This document shows, in pieces, positions 1-8,401 of a DNA stretch of 39,585 nucleotides. The DNA lies in the NCBI GenBank assembly GCA_038363005.1, contig JBBQBI010000033.1, positions 1 through 39,585 on the forward strand, in the 5' to 3' direction. Origin of the DNA: JAKOWB01 sp038363005 (GTDB lineage: Bacteria; Pseudomonadota; Alphaproteobacteria; Kiloniellales; JACOMY01). The notes below the pieces were generated by a model. It did not search any database, was not told the origin of the DNA, and saw nothing but the letters and a program-made list of their open reading frames with translations. Position 1 is the first letter of the stretch; each line of letters starts with the position of its first letter. The position numbers were made by a program, and so were the translations under genes.

Positions 1-49
1 ACTAAACAACCGGGATGCTCCTCGCCCGGTCTCCAAACACAGCACCTCA

Positions 50-127
<78 letters not shown>

Positions 128-150
128 ACATCCAGAACAACAACACCGCT

Positions 151-196
151 CAAACGCCAAAGGCCCGCCCTCAAAAAGGCGGGCCTTGGGCGTTTG
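151..196. terminator. Long hairpin terminator between tRNA-fMet and the LysR gene
   Basis: A 19-bp stem with one mismatch (151-169 pairs with 178-196) and an 8-base loop containing a run of A. It lies between the plus-strand tRNA and the end of the minus-strand LysR gene. Because it is nearly symmetrical it could stop transcription from both sides. Confidence 0.75.
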
Positions 197-246
197 TTGG
201 CGGATGACGGATCGGAGCCGCGACCAGCGGGCGCCGATCCAGGGAC

Positions 247-1137
247 TCAGTTCGGCAGCGCCTCGCCCATCGGCCCGAGGAGGCCCTGGACCAGCGGGTT
301 CGGATATTTGCGCCGCATCACCACCGCGAAGAAGGTCTCGCGAATGCCCGGCAGGTGGTCGGCATCGACGAGCATGCCGCTGGCGAGTTCGTCCCGCACG
401 ACGATCGGTGGGATGACCGCCAGGCCCACGCCTTCGCGCGCCAGCAGGCGCACCATTGCCATGTCGTCAACCTCGGCGGCGATTCTTGGCCTGACGCCCA
501 GTCGGCTGACCAGGGCATCGAAGTCCGACCTTGGCCCACTGCTGCTTGCCGGCAGCACCAGCGGGGCGGTCGCCAGGCGTTCGGCCAGCGGCAGGCCAGG
601 GGGGCACAGCGCCGGAACGCCGATGAGGCCCACGGGCTGCTCGGCGAGGCGATGAACGACAAAAGGCGTCAGCGCGTCGCTGTCAGGCGGCCGATTGGTC
701 AGAACCAGGTCGAGCTGCAGCATGGTGAGCGCTTCGAACAGCTCCGTCCGGCTTCCGGACCGCAAGACCACCTCGACGTCATCGCGCCCCAGCACCGGCT
801 TGAGGAAGGCCAACTGGAAGTTCCGGGACAGCGTGGCGATGGCACCGATCCGCAGGGGCCGTCGTGTTTGGGCCTGGGCCGTCAAGATCGAAACCAGCTC
901 ACGCCCGGTCGCGAAGATTGCGTCGGCGTGGTCGAGCGCGATGCGCCCGGCCTCGGTCAGATGCAACGCGCGCCCTCGCCGTTCGAACAGCGCCTGGCCC
1001 AGCCGCTCCTCCAGCTGCCGGATCTGCGCGGACAGCGCTGACTGGGAGACGTTGAGGCGGGCGGCGGCGCGGGTCAGGTGGCCCTCGTGGGCCACGACCT
1101 GGAAGTAGCGCAGGTGGTGAAAGTTGAGCGCCTGCAT
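247..1137 (-). CDS. LysR-family transcriptional regulator (NhaR-like) of the dab operon
   Basis: A 296-residue LysR-type regulator. The N-terminal winged helix-turn-helix covers about residues 5-65 (LNFHHLRYF, then SQSALSAQIRQLE and LFERRGR); the rest is the periplasmic-binding-protein-like effector domain. The N-terminus resembles the NhaR subgroup. It is transcribed away from dabB with a 107-bp intergenic region that is unusually AT-rich and carries repeated AACGAT sites, so it most likely controls dabBA. Regulators of this family are often found beside DAB operons; the inducing signal (CO2 limitation, pH or Na+) cannot be read from the sequence. The start is the ATG at 1137; no strong ribosome binding site is visible. 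Confidence 0.88.
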   Translation of the reverse strand: MQALNFHHLRYFQVVAHEGHLTRAAARLNVSQSALSAQIRQLEERLGQALFERRGRALHLTEAGRIALDHADAIFATGRELVSILTAQAQTRRPLRIGAIATLSRNFQLAFLKPVLGRDDVEVVLRSGSRTELFEALTMLQLDLVLTNRPPDSDALTPFVVHRLAEQPVGLIGVPALCPPGLPLAERLATAPLVLPASSSGPRSDFDALVSRLGVRPRIAAEVDDMAMVRLLAREGVGLAVIPPIVVRDELASGMLVDADHLPGIRETFFAVVMRRKYPNPLVQGLLGPMGEALPN

Positions 1138-1167
1138 ATCGTTCTTTTTAAACGATCGATAACGATC
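1138..1167. promoter_or_regulatory. Candidate LysR operator in the divergent LysR/dabB promoter region
   Basis: ATCGTT at 1138-1143 faces AACGAT at 1151-1156 as an inverted repeat with a 7-base centre. AACGATC occurs again at 1161-1167, exactly 10 bp (one helical turn) after the first copy. Dyads and phased half-sites in a divergent AT-rich region are typical of LysR-type operators. Binding is inferred. Confidence 0.5.
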
Positions 1168-1244
1168 AAACTATCTATTTTTGTTCAGATTAAGCGCCGG
1201 CTAGTCATCTCCGCCTCGATGGAGGCGAATTGGGAGATGGTTCT

Positions 1245-2804
1245 ATGTCACTGTTTTCATTAACACTGCTCCCACCCCTCATACTCCTCGCGGCCGCTGG
1301 CGTCGCCTTTGCCCGGCCAGGACGCCGGTCGGGCAGCAGGACCGCCGTCGCGCCGTTTGCCGGCCTTGCCGCGCTGTTCGGCGCGCTGGCCGCGGCGGCC
1401 TGGCTCGTCCGGGTGGGGCCGGGCAGCGCCACGCTCGCCGGACCAGCCGGGGTCGCTGTCCTCGTCCGCCTCGACATGGTCAGCGCCGCGATGCTGGTCC
1501 TGGTCACCTTTGTCGGCTGGATCGTCCTGCGCTATGCCGCGACCTATCTCGACGGCGAGCGGCGCCAGGGCGCGTTCATGGGTTGGCTTGCCCTGACGCT
1601 GGCGGCCGTGTTGCTGCTTGTGCAGGCGGGGGACCTGGTCAGCTTCGTCGTCGCCTGGATCTGCACCAGTCTTTGCCTGCATCGCCTGCTGCTGTTCTAT
1701 CCGGACCGCGTGCAGGCGCGGCGAGCGGCGCGCAAGAAGTTCATCGTCGCGCGAATCGGGGACGTGGCGCTGCTGGCCGCGACCTTCCTGCTGGCCGTCG
1801 GCTACGGCACGAGCGACATCGCCGCCATCCAGCAACGCGCCGCGGCTGGCGAAGTACCGTCCGGCGTACCGATTGCGGCCGGTCTGCTGGCCATCGCCGC
1901 CCTGCTCAAGTCGGCGCAGTTCCCGACGCACGGCTGGCTCACCGAAGTCATGGAGGCGCCGACACCGGTCTCCGCCCTGCTGCACGCCGGTGTCATCAAT
2001 GCCGGCGGCTTCCTGCTGATCCGCTTCGCCGAGGTGATGCTGCTCTCGCCGGTCGTGCTCGCCGCCCTGCTCATGATCGGCGGCTTCACCGCGCTGTTCG
2101 GCGGTCTCGTCATGCTGGCGCAGCCCGCGGTCAAGACATCGCTCGCCTGGTCCACCATCGCGCAGATGGGATTCATGATCATGCAGTGCGGCCTCGGCCT
2201 GTTTCCCCTGGCGTTGCTCCACATCGTGGCCCACTCGCTCTACAAGGCGCATGCCTTCCTCTCTTCCGGCGGCGCGGTCGAGAGTGTCGCCGCGATCGCT
2301 CGACCGGGGCCGGTCGCGGTCCCCGACATGGGGGCGGTGCTGCGCGCCTTCGCCGCGGCCCTGGTGATCTACGTCGCTATCGGCCTGACCTTCGGCTTCG
2401 CCGGGAAGTCGCCGCAGGCGCTGGCCCTGGGGGCCATCCTCATCTTCGGCGTCGCCTATCTCATCGCGCAAGGACTGGCCGACACGGCACCGCGCGCGCT
2501 GACCCGGCGCACCGCGCTCTACGCAGTCGCGGCCTCGGTCAGTTACTTCGCGCTGCAGACCGGTGCCGATTGGCTGACCGCCGGTGCACTGCCGGCCACG
2601 CCCGCCCCAGGCCCCTTGGAATGGGCCCTGCTGGCGCTAGCCATTCTCAGCTTCGGCTTCGTCGCCGTCGCCCAGGCGACCTTCCCGCTCTGGGCGACGC
2701 ACCCGGCGGCGGCTGGGCTCAGGGTTCACCTGGCAAACGGGCTCTATGCCAACGCGCTGTTCGACCGGCTGATCGGCAACTGGTCGATCAGACGCAGCCA
2801 CTGA
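1245..2804 (+). CDS. dabB: DabB, membrane subunit of the DAB inorganic-carbon transporter
   Basis: A 519-residue polytopic membrane protein of the complex I NuoL/Mrp antiporter family (proton_antipo_M). The family hallmark is clear: a KSAQFPTHGWL segment followed by MEAPTPVSALLHAG, with many hydrophobic helices throughout. It is shorter than NuoL and lacks the long C-terminal lateral helix, as expected for DabB. It lies 34 bp upstream of dabA, and this pairing identifies the DAB system, in which DabB is thought to couple ion movement to DabA-catalysed CO2 hydration. I chose the ATG at 1245 because GGGAG at 1232-1236 is well placed; a TTG at 1230 would add five residues. A genuine complex I subunit is unlikely because no other nuo genes are nearby. 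Confidence 0.9.
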   Translation: MSLFSLTLLPPLILLAAAGVAFARPGRRSGSRTAVAPFAGLAALFGALAAAAWLVRVGPGSATLAGPAGVAVLVRLDMVSAAMLVLVTFVGWIVLRYAATYLDGERRQGAFMGWLALTLAAVLLLVQAGDLVSFVVAWICTSLCLHRLLLFYPDRVQARRAARKKFIVARIGDVALLAATFLLAVGYGTSDIAAIQQRAAAGEVPSGVPIAAGLLAIAALLKSAQFPTHGWLTEVMEAPTPVSALLHAGVINAGGFLLIRFAEVMLLSPVVLAALLMIGGFTALFGGLVMLAQPAVKTSLAWSTIAQMGFMIMQCGLGLFPLALLHIVAHSLYKAHAFLSSGGAVESVAAIARPGPVAVPDMGAVLRAFAAALVIYVAIGLTFGFAGKSPQALALGAILIFGVAYLIAQGLADTAPRALTRRTALYAVAASVSYFALQTGADWLTAGALPATPAPGPLEWALLALAILSFGFVAVAQATFPLWATHPAAAGLRVHLANGLYANALFDRLIGNWSIRRSH

Positions 2805-2838
2805 GTGCCCAGCAGACAGCAGACAGGAGACAGGCAGC

Positions 2839-5271
2839 ATGACCTCACCCCACACCAACGCTCCCCCAGCACCCGAAGTCCTCGCCGCGGCGGCGGAGGC
2901 CGCGGGCCGGCAGATTCCGCCGCTCTGGCCGCTGGCATCGCAGGTCGCGGTCAACCCCTATCTCGGCCAGGTGGGGCAACCGCTGGCAGAGGTCGCCGCA
3001 AGGTTGGGGCGCATCGGTGCCGGGCCGGTCACCATGCCGCGGGAGTGGTATCGCAAGCGCCTCGACGAGAGCGCCATCGCCGATGGCGATCTCGACGCGG
3101 CGCTGGCAGCGTCGCCCTATCGCGCGAAGCCGGCGACACTGGCAGCCCTGAAGCAAGCCGCCCGGCAGGGGCAATCTCGGCCCGCGTCCCTGCCGACGCT
3201 GGCCGATCTGGCGGCGAAGGCGAGCGAGGTCGACTGGCCGGGCCTGGTCCGTGACCGCATCGGGCACTGGGCGGCGAGCTGTTTCGACGCCGGGCAGGCC
3301 TTGTGGATCGCATCGCAGGGGGCTTCGGCCTGGTCGAGCTACCGGGCGCACGCGGCGCACGACATCACGCCGGAAATCATGGGCCTCAAGGGCTTCGCCA
3401 TGTTCGTCGTCGAGGCGCCGCCGACAGCCATCGCGTCGATCGCCCGCTCCGTGCAGCGGCTCGGACTCGAAGAAGCGGCGCTGGTATCCTATTTCCACCA
3501 GCTTCTCCACTCGATGGGCGGATGGGCGCAGTCCGCCCGTTACCGGCTCTGGCAGGCCGAGCTGCAGGGCCAGTCGGATTCGACACTGGCCGAGCTGCTG
3601 GCGATCCGGCTGCTGTGGGAAGAGGCGCTCTATGTCAGGTACGAAGGAGCCGTGGCGGCGCCCTGGGCGACCGCGCGCGCGGAGCATGGCGCGCCGCCGT
3701 CACCCAGCGCGGACGACATCCTCGACGAGATCCTGCAGGAGGCTGCCGAGCGCGCCGCCCAACGTGCCCTGGCCGACCAGCTGGCGGCGCCGGCGGCTAC
3801 GGCTGACGGGGAGCGTCCGGTGCTGCAGGCCGCCTTCTGCATCGACGTGCGGTCTGAAGTCCTCCGGCGGGCGCTTGAAGCCACCGATCCCCGCATCCGC
3901 ACACTGGGGTTCGCAGGCTTCTTCGGCATCTTCGCGCGGCATCGCCGCTTTGCGTCGGACGTCGAGGAGCGGCACCTGCCGGTGCTGTTCAAGCCGACGG
4001 TGAACTCCTGCGCGACGCCGCCCGGCGAGGCGGCCGCCGACCTGCGGGCCCGTTTCAGGGCCCGCGCGCGACGGGCCTGGGGCCGCTTCAAGCTGGCGGC
4101 GGTCTCCTCCTTTGCATTCGTGGAGGCGATGGGGCCGGTCTACGGCGCAAAGCTGCTGCGCGACACCTTCGCGCTGAACCCGGGCCGAAGGCCGGACGAG
4201 CCGAAGCCCCGCTTCGATCCGCCGCTCGACCTGGCGCACGGCGTCCGGACGGCGGAAAGCGTGTTGCGCGGGATGTCGCTGACCGGCGGCTTCGCGCGGA
4301 TCGTCCTGCTGGCCGGTCATGGGGCAGCCGTCGTCAACAACCCACACGCCAGTGCCTTGCATTGCGGCGCCTGCGGCGGCTATCCGGGCGAGGTCAACGC
4401 GCGGCTGCTGGCCAGCCTGCTGAACGACCACGAGGTGCGCGGGGCGCTTGCCCTGCGCGGCCTGCCGATACCCGACGACACGCTCTTCATCGCGGCGCTG
4501 CATGACACGGTGACCGACACGGTGGCGCTGTACGACCGTGATGTCGATGCCACCGCTCACGCGGCCGAGCTCGGCCGGGTGCGCGCCTGGCTCTCGACCG
4601 CGGGGGCCGCCGCCCGTACCGAACGGGCGCGGCGGCTGCCCCGCGCCAACCGTGCCGCGGACATCCCCGGCCGTGCACGGGACTGGGCGGAGGTGCGCCC
4701 GGAATGGGGCCTTGCCGGCTGTCGTGCCTTCATTGCCGCGCCGCGCCGGCGCACCGCGGGGCGCGATCTGGCCGGGCGCTGCTTCCTGCACGACTACGAC
4801 TGGCAGCAGGATCGGGCCAACGGCTTCGCCGTCCTTGAGCTGATCATGACCGCGCCGGTGGTGGTGGCGAGCTGGATCAGCCTGCAGTACTACGGCTCGA
4901 CGGTCGCTCCCGACGCCTTCGGGGCGGGCAACAAGCTGCTGCACAATGTGGTCGGCGGTATCGGCGTGCTCGAGGGCAATGGTGGCCTGCTACGCGGCGG
5001 CCTGCCGTGGCAGTCGGTCCACGACGGCGAGCGGTACGTTCACGAGCCGCTGCGCCTCTCGGTCTGTATCGAAGCGCCGCGCGAGGCAGTGACCGAGATC
5101 CTCAGGCGTCACGACGCTGTGCGCGCGCTGTTTGATAATCGCTGGCTGCATCTCTTCGCGCTCGACGAGACAGGACGAATGGCCTGGCGCTATGCGGGCG
5201 ATCTCGCCTGGCAGGCGCTCGACCCGACGGCCCTCGCGCCGGCGAGGAGCCAGGCCCTGACGGTGGCATGA
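2839..5271 (+). CDS. dabA: DabA (DUF2309), carbonic-anhydrase-like subunit of the DAB transporter
   Basis: An 810-residue soluble protein of the DUF2309/UPF0753 family. It has the beta-carbonic-anhydrase-like zinc site reported for DabA: C334 and D336 in FCIDVRSE, H494 in AGHG, and C509 in LHCGACGG. The spacing (two residues between Cys and Asp, fifteen between His and the second Cys) matches what I recall for Halothiobacillus DabA (C351, D353, H524, C539), so the site looks intact. With DabB it forms a complex at the cytoplasmic membrane face that is believed to hydrate CO2 vectorially, accumulating bicarbonate. AGGAGA at 2825-2830 precedes the ATG. The stop codon overlaps the start of the next gene in an ATGA arrangement, so the two are translationally coupled. 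Confidence 0.93.
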   Translation: MTSPHTNAPPAPEVLAAAAEAAGRQIPPLWPLASQVAVNPYLGQVGQPLAEVAARLGRIGAGPVTMPREWYRKRLDESAIADGDLDAALAASPYRAKPATLAALKQAARQGQSRPASLPTLADLAAKASEVDWPGLVRDRIGHWAASCFDAGQALWIASQGASAWSSYRAHAAHDITPEIMGLKGFAMFVVEAPPTAIASIARSVQRLGLEEAALVSYFHQLLHSMGGWAQSARYRLWQAELQGQSDSTLAELLAIRLLWEEALYVRYEGAVAAPWATARAEHGAPPSPSADDILDEILQEAAERAAQRALADQLAAPAATADGERPVLQAAFCIDVRSEVLRRALEATDPRIRTLGFAGFFGIFARHRRFASDVEERHLPVLFKPTVNSCATPPGEAAADLRARFRARARRAWGRFKLAAVSSFAFVEAMGPVYGAKLLRDTFALNPGRRPDEPKPRFDPPLDLAHGVRTAESVLRGMSLTGGFARIVLLAGHGAAVVNNPHASALHCGACGGYPGEVNARLLASLLNDHEVRGALALRGLPIPDDTLFIAALHDTVTDTVALYDRDVDATAHAAELGRVRAWLSTAGAAARTERARRLPRANRAADIPGRARDWAEVRPEWGLAGCRAFIAAPRRRTAGRDLAGRCFLHDYDWQQDRANGFAVLELIMTAPVVVASWISLQYYGSTVAPDAFGAGNKLLHNVVGGIGVLEGNGGLLRGGLPWQSVHDGERYVHEPLRLSVCIEAPREAVTEILRRHDAVRALFDNRWLHLFALDETGRMAWRYAGDLAWQALDPTALAPARSQALTVA

Positions 5272-6068
5272 TGCAAGACCATCTTGCCGCCCTCGAGAGC
5301 GAGGGCATCTACATCCTGCGTGAGGCCTTCAGCAGGATCGACCGGCTGGCCATGCTGTGGTCGCTCGGCAAGGACTCCAACGTGATGATCTGGCTGGCGC
5401 GGAAGGCCTTCTTCGGCCGCGTGCCCTTTCCCGTGGTGCACCTGGATACCCAGGCGGAGTTTGCCGAGGCCTACGCGTTCCGCGACCGCTATGCCAGGGA
5501 GTGGGGACTGACGCTCATCGCGGATCCCTGCCCGCCGCTCGACACCGTCGATCCAAGCCTGCCGCCGGCCGCGCGCTTCGCGGCCCGCAAGAGCGAAGGC
5601 CTGAAGCATTGCATCGCAAGCTACGGCTTCCGGGGACTGATCGCCGGCATCCGGCGGGACGAACAGTCGATCCGCGCCAAGGAGCGCGCCTTCAGCCCGC
5701 GGGGGCAGGACTCCGGTTGGGACTTCCGCGATCAGCCGCCAGAGTTCTGGCACCAGTACAACACCGAACTGGCACCCGGCGCGCACCTGCGTGTTCATCC
5801 ACTGCTGTCCTGGACCGAGATCGACATCTGGCGCTACATCGCGCGCGAAGGCATACCGGTCGTTCCGCTCTACTTCGCCCGGGACGGCTATCGCTACCGT
5901 TCGCTGGGTGAGGTCGGAACCACCGTGCCGATCGCCTCGCAGGCCACCACGGTGCAGGAGATCGTCGACGAGATCGCCGCCACGCGGACGGAAGAGCGCA
6001 GCGGCAGGCTGATGGACCACGAGGCCGAGGACGTGTTCGAACGGCTTCGCGCCAACGGATACCTTTGA
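5268..6068 (+). CDS. CysD-like sulfate adenylyltransferase subunit 2 (PP-loop ATPase) in the dab operon
   Basis: A 266-residue protein of the PAPS reductase/CysD superfamily. The nucleotide PP-loop is SLGKDS (residues 32-37; CysD usually has SGGKDS), followed by VVHLDT. The C-terminal part (YRYRSLG, SQATTVQEIVDEI, RTEERSGRLMD and a final NGYL) follows the CysD pattern, and the C-terminal ECGLH motif of PAPS reductase (CysH) is absent. CysD normally works with the GTPase CysN, but no cysN lies in this window. The gene overlaps dabA by four bases (ATGA), so it is expressed with the carbon transporter. Its real substrate is open: it could supply CysD in trans, or adenylate another substrate. The ATG at 5268 is chosen for the coupling; 5271 is the alternative. 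Confidence 0.8.
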   Translation: MMQDHLAALESEGIYILREAFSRIDRLAMLWSLGKDSNVMIWLARKAFFGRVPFPVVHLDTQAEFAEAYAFRDRYAREWGLTLIADPCPPLDTVDPSLPPAARFAARKSEGLKHCIASYGFRGLIAGIRRDEQSIRAKERAFSPRGQDSGWDFRDQPPEFWHQYNTELAPGAHLRVHPLLSWTEIDIWRYIAREGIPVVPLYFARDGYRYRSLGEVGTTVPIASQATTVQEIVDEIAATRTEERSGRLMDHEAEDVFERLRANGYL

Positions 6069-6097
6069 CGGCTGTCAGTGGGGGCGCTTGCCATGAG

Positions 6098-6117
6098 AAC
6101 GCGGTGCGACCGCGTTT
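6098..6117 (+). terminator. Hairpin after the dab operon
   Basis: AACGCGG (6098-6104) and CCGCGTT (6110-6116) form a perfect 7-bp stem with a 5-base loop, starting 30 bases after the CysD-like stop and followed by T then CC. The short T-run makes it only a moderate terminator candidate. Confidence 0.45.
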
Positions 6118-6250
6118 CCACCCCTTCCGCATCCGCCCCGCTTCGCGCGGGTCCCTGCGTGGTCGGCAGGCCGCGAGCGAGCGATTGCCAAGGGCGCCGC
6201 GAGGCGATCTCATGCGCGTCCACGGCTGATAGCGAGGCAAAGGGGACGAT

Positions 6251-6931
6251 ATGGCGCTGTTGGGACGGGCCGCGCTGGCCATGTGGTGGGACATGGCGCC
6301 GGCGCTGCGGGCCGAGTTCGAGCAGTGGCACACGCAAGAGCACTTTCCCGAACGGTTGGCCATTCCCGGCTTCCTGCGCGCCTCGCGCTGGTCGAGCAGC
6401 GAGGGTGGCGAGGGTTTCTTCGTGCTCTACGACCTGGCCGACTACGAGACCTTCACCGCGCCGGCCTATCGCGAGCGGCTGAACAATCCGACGCCCTGGT
6501 CGCTGAAGATGATGCCGGCGCATCGCAACATGGTGCGCAGCCAGTGCCGCGTGCTGGCGAGCGTCGGCAGCACGCTGGCCCGCCATCTGGCGACCTGGCG
6601 CTTCTCGCCCCAACCGGGAGCGGACGCCGCTGTGCCGGACGCACTGCGTCCGCTGCTCGAGGCCGTGGTGCGCCAGCCGGGAATCGCTGGGGCGCACCTG
6701 CTGCGGACCGACACGCCGGCCGCGGCGCAGACCGCCGAACAACGCCTGCGCGGCGGCCAGGATGCCGCCGCCGATTGGGTCCTGCTGGTCGCCGGCTACG
6801 CGCTGGATGCGCTGCGCACTGAAGTGACCGGCAGGCTCGGGGCGGCGGCGCTGACGGCCGCCGGGGCGCAGCCCGATCCGACGCTGTCGCTGTTCCAGCT
6901 CTGCCACGCGGCGACACCGGCCGATTTCTAG
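6251..6931 (+). CDS. Dimeric alpha/beta-barrel protein (DUF4286/EthD-like)
   Basis: A 226-residue soluble protein. The N-terminal part (residues about 8-75: FEQWHTQEHFPERLAIPGF, RASRW, FFVLYDLADYETF) resembles the ferredoxin-like barrels of DUF4286 and EthD proteins, where a conserved His in HFPERL often lines a substrate pocket. A second weaker repeat (about residues 105-220) may form the other half of a two-barrel protomer. No catalytic function can be assigned. It precedes a DUF3597 protein by 134 bp on the same strand. A GAGG at 6233-6236 and a GGGG at 6242-6245 lie before the ATG. Confidence 0.6.
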   Translation: MALLGRAALAMWWDMAPALRAEFEQWHTQEHFPERLAIPGFLRASRWSSSEGGEGFFVLYDLADYETFTAPAYRERLNNPTPWSLKMMPAHRNMVRSQCRVLASVGSTLARHLATWRFSPQPGADAAVPDALRPLLEAVVRQPGIAGAHLLRTDTPAAAQTAEQRLRGGQDAAADWVLLVAGYALDALRTEVTGRLGAAALTAAGAQPDPTLSLFQLCHAATPADF

Positions 6932-7065
6932 CGCCGCGTGGGCAGGGTATCTGGGCGCTGGATCGGCCTTCGCGTCGCAAACGGGGTGACAGCCCCGCCC
7001 GGGTAACGCAGCATGGCGCCTGGACAGCCCGTCACGTCGCGGCGCGGAACCCACAGGAGGACACT

Positions 7066-7575
7066 ATGGGCAGCATCTACGACAGCATCGTCGCCGCGGT
7101 CATGGAACCGGCGAAGGCAGTGGCCGCCGGCAACGCGCCGGCGCCGGCACCCGCCGCAAAGGCTCCAGCAGCCCCGGCGGCTGCAGCGCGCCCTGGCCAC
7201 GAGGCCGCGTCGCGTCCGGCCGCCAGCGTCGCCGCCGCCGTCAGCGCGGCGGTCACCGGCGCCGCGACGCCGTCACCGGCATCGGCGCCAGCCCCGGCGC
7301 CGACCGCTGCCCCGGCACCCGCCGCGGCCAAGCCGAAGTCGCCGGCCGAGGTCGAGGCCATGATCGCCGCCATCGCCGCCAGCCGGCCGGGCACCTACAA
7401 CTGGAAGCAATCGATCGTCGACCTGATGAAGCTGCTGCAGCTCGACAGCAGCCTGGGTGCCCGCAAGCAGCTGGCGCAGGAGCTGGGCTACAGCGGTGCG
7501 CTCGACGGCTCGGCCGAGATGAACATCTGGCTGCACAAGCAGGTCATGCAGCGCCTGGCGACCGGTCAGGCCTAG
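7066..7575 (+). CDS. DUF3597 protein with a long Ala/Pro-rich linker
   Basis: A 169-residue protein. Residues 1-17 are a short conserved-looking head (MGSIYDSIVAAVMEP), residues about 20-90 are a low-complexity Ala/Pro linker, and residues about 92-169 form a DUF3597 domain (NWKQSIVDLMKLLQLDSS, ARKQLAQELGY, MNIWLHKQVMQRLA). The domain is small, helical and of unknown function; the fold resembles LysM-associated or DNA-binding helical domains, but that is not evidence of a role. AGGAGG at 7055-7060 gives an excellent ribosome binding site for the ATG. The linker suggests a tethered or flexible two-part protein. Confidence 0.75.
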   Translation: MGSIYDSIVAAVMEPAKAVAAGNAPAPAPAAKAPAAPAAAARPGHEAASRPAASVAAAVSAAVTGAATPSPASAPAPAPTAAPAPAAAKPKSPAEVEAMIAAIAASRPGTYNWKQSIVDLMKLLQLDSSLGARKQLAQELGYSGALDGSAEMNIWLHKQVMQRLATGQA

Positions 7576-7616
7576 CCGGCCGGCGGGCCCCGGCGACGCA
7601 ATCCGAAGGGGCCCGC

Positions 7617-8339
7617 ATGAGCCGCCTGTTCCAGGAACTCGACAACCGGCCGACGCCGATCGGCCGCCTCAGCCTGCGTCGGCGGCGCGAGCTGTCGCTG
7701 GATATCGACGTCTACGAGATCAAGCTGGGCGAGGAGTACCTCATGTCCAGCCTCTTCACCGCGTCGGAGATCGCGCTGGCACGTCTCGGCCTGGCCGAAT
7801 TGGCGGACCGCGCCGACCTGCAGGTGGTGGTCGGCGGCCTGGGCCTGGGCTACACGGCGCAGGCGGTGCTGGAACAGGCGACGGTGGCCTCGCTGCTGGT
7901 GGTGGAGCTGCTCGACGCCGTCATCGGCTGGCACCGCGAGGGGCTGCTGCCGCTAGGCCCAGGGCTGACCGCCGACCCACGCTGCGGCTTCGTGCAGGGT
8001 GACTTCTTCGCGCTGGCGACGGCGCCGCAGGGCTTCGATCCGGCGCGGCCGGGGCGGCGCTTCGATGCCATCCTGCTCGATATCGACCACACGCCGGACT
8101 TCCTGCTGGCGCCGCAGAACGCCGCCTTCTACCAGCCAGCCGGCCTGCGCCGGCTGGCGGCGCAGCTGCGCCCGGGCGGGGTCTTCGGGCTCTGGTCCAA
8201 CGCGCCACCCGACGCCGCCTTCGTAGCCAGGCTCGGCGAGGTCTTCGCCACGGCGCGGGCCGAGCCGGTGACCTTCCGCCACCCAGTGCAGGACCTGAGC
8301 TTCACGCAGACCGTCTACCTGGCCCGCAGCGCGGCCTAG
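7617..8339 (+). CDS. Spermidine-synthase-like SAM-dependent transferase
   Basis: A 240-residue class I Rossmann methyltransferase-fold protein. Motif I is VVGGLGLGYTAQ (residues about 78-89), an acidic residue follows in VVELLDAV, and LLDIDHTPDFLL (about 150-160) sits where polyamine synthases have their catalytic acidic loop. It resembles spermidine synthase-like proteins, which often lack proven polyamine activity and carry no SpeE N-terminal beta domain. The neighbours give no polyamine context, as speD is absent. The ATG follows GAAGGGG; the gene starts 41 bp after the DUF3597 gene and may be co-transcribed with it. Confidence 0.68.
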   Translation: MSRLFQELDNRPTPIGRLSLRRRRELSLDIDVYEIKLGEEYLMSSLFTASEIALARLGLAELADRADLQVVVGGLGLGYTAQAVLEQATVASLLVVELLDAVIGWHREGLLPLGPGLTADPRCGFVQGDFFALATAPQGFDPARPGRRFDAILLDIDHTPDFLLAPQNAAFYQPAGLRRLAAQLRPGGVFGLWSNAPPDAAFVARLGEVFATARAEPVTFRHPVQDLSFTQTVYLARSAA

Positions 8340-8401
8340 TGCCGGCCTCTTGCCGGCGGGGCTGGAAGGCGTCGACACTGCGCCGGTCTTCGGGAGAGGT
8401 G

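Noticed and set aside
2809..2838. Degenerate CAGACAG tandem repeat before dabA
   Set aside because: Short and imperfect; best explained as leader sequence around the ribosome binding site.
5268..6068. PAPS reductase (CysH)
   Set aside because: The C-terminal ECGLH motif is missing and the C-terminal blocks follow CysD.
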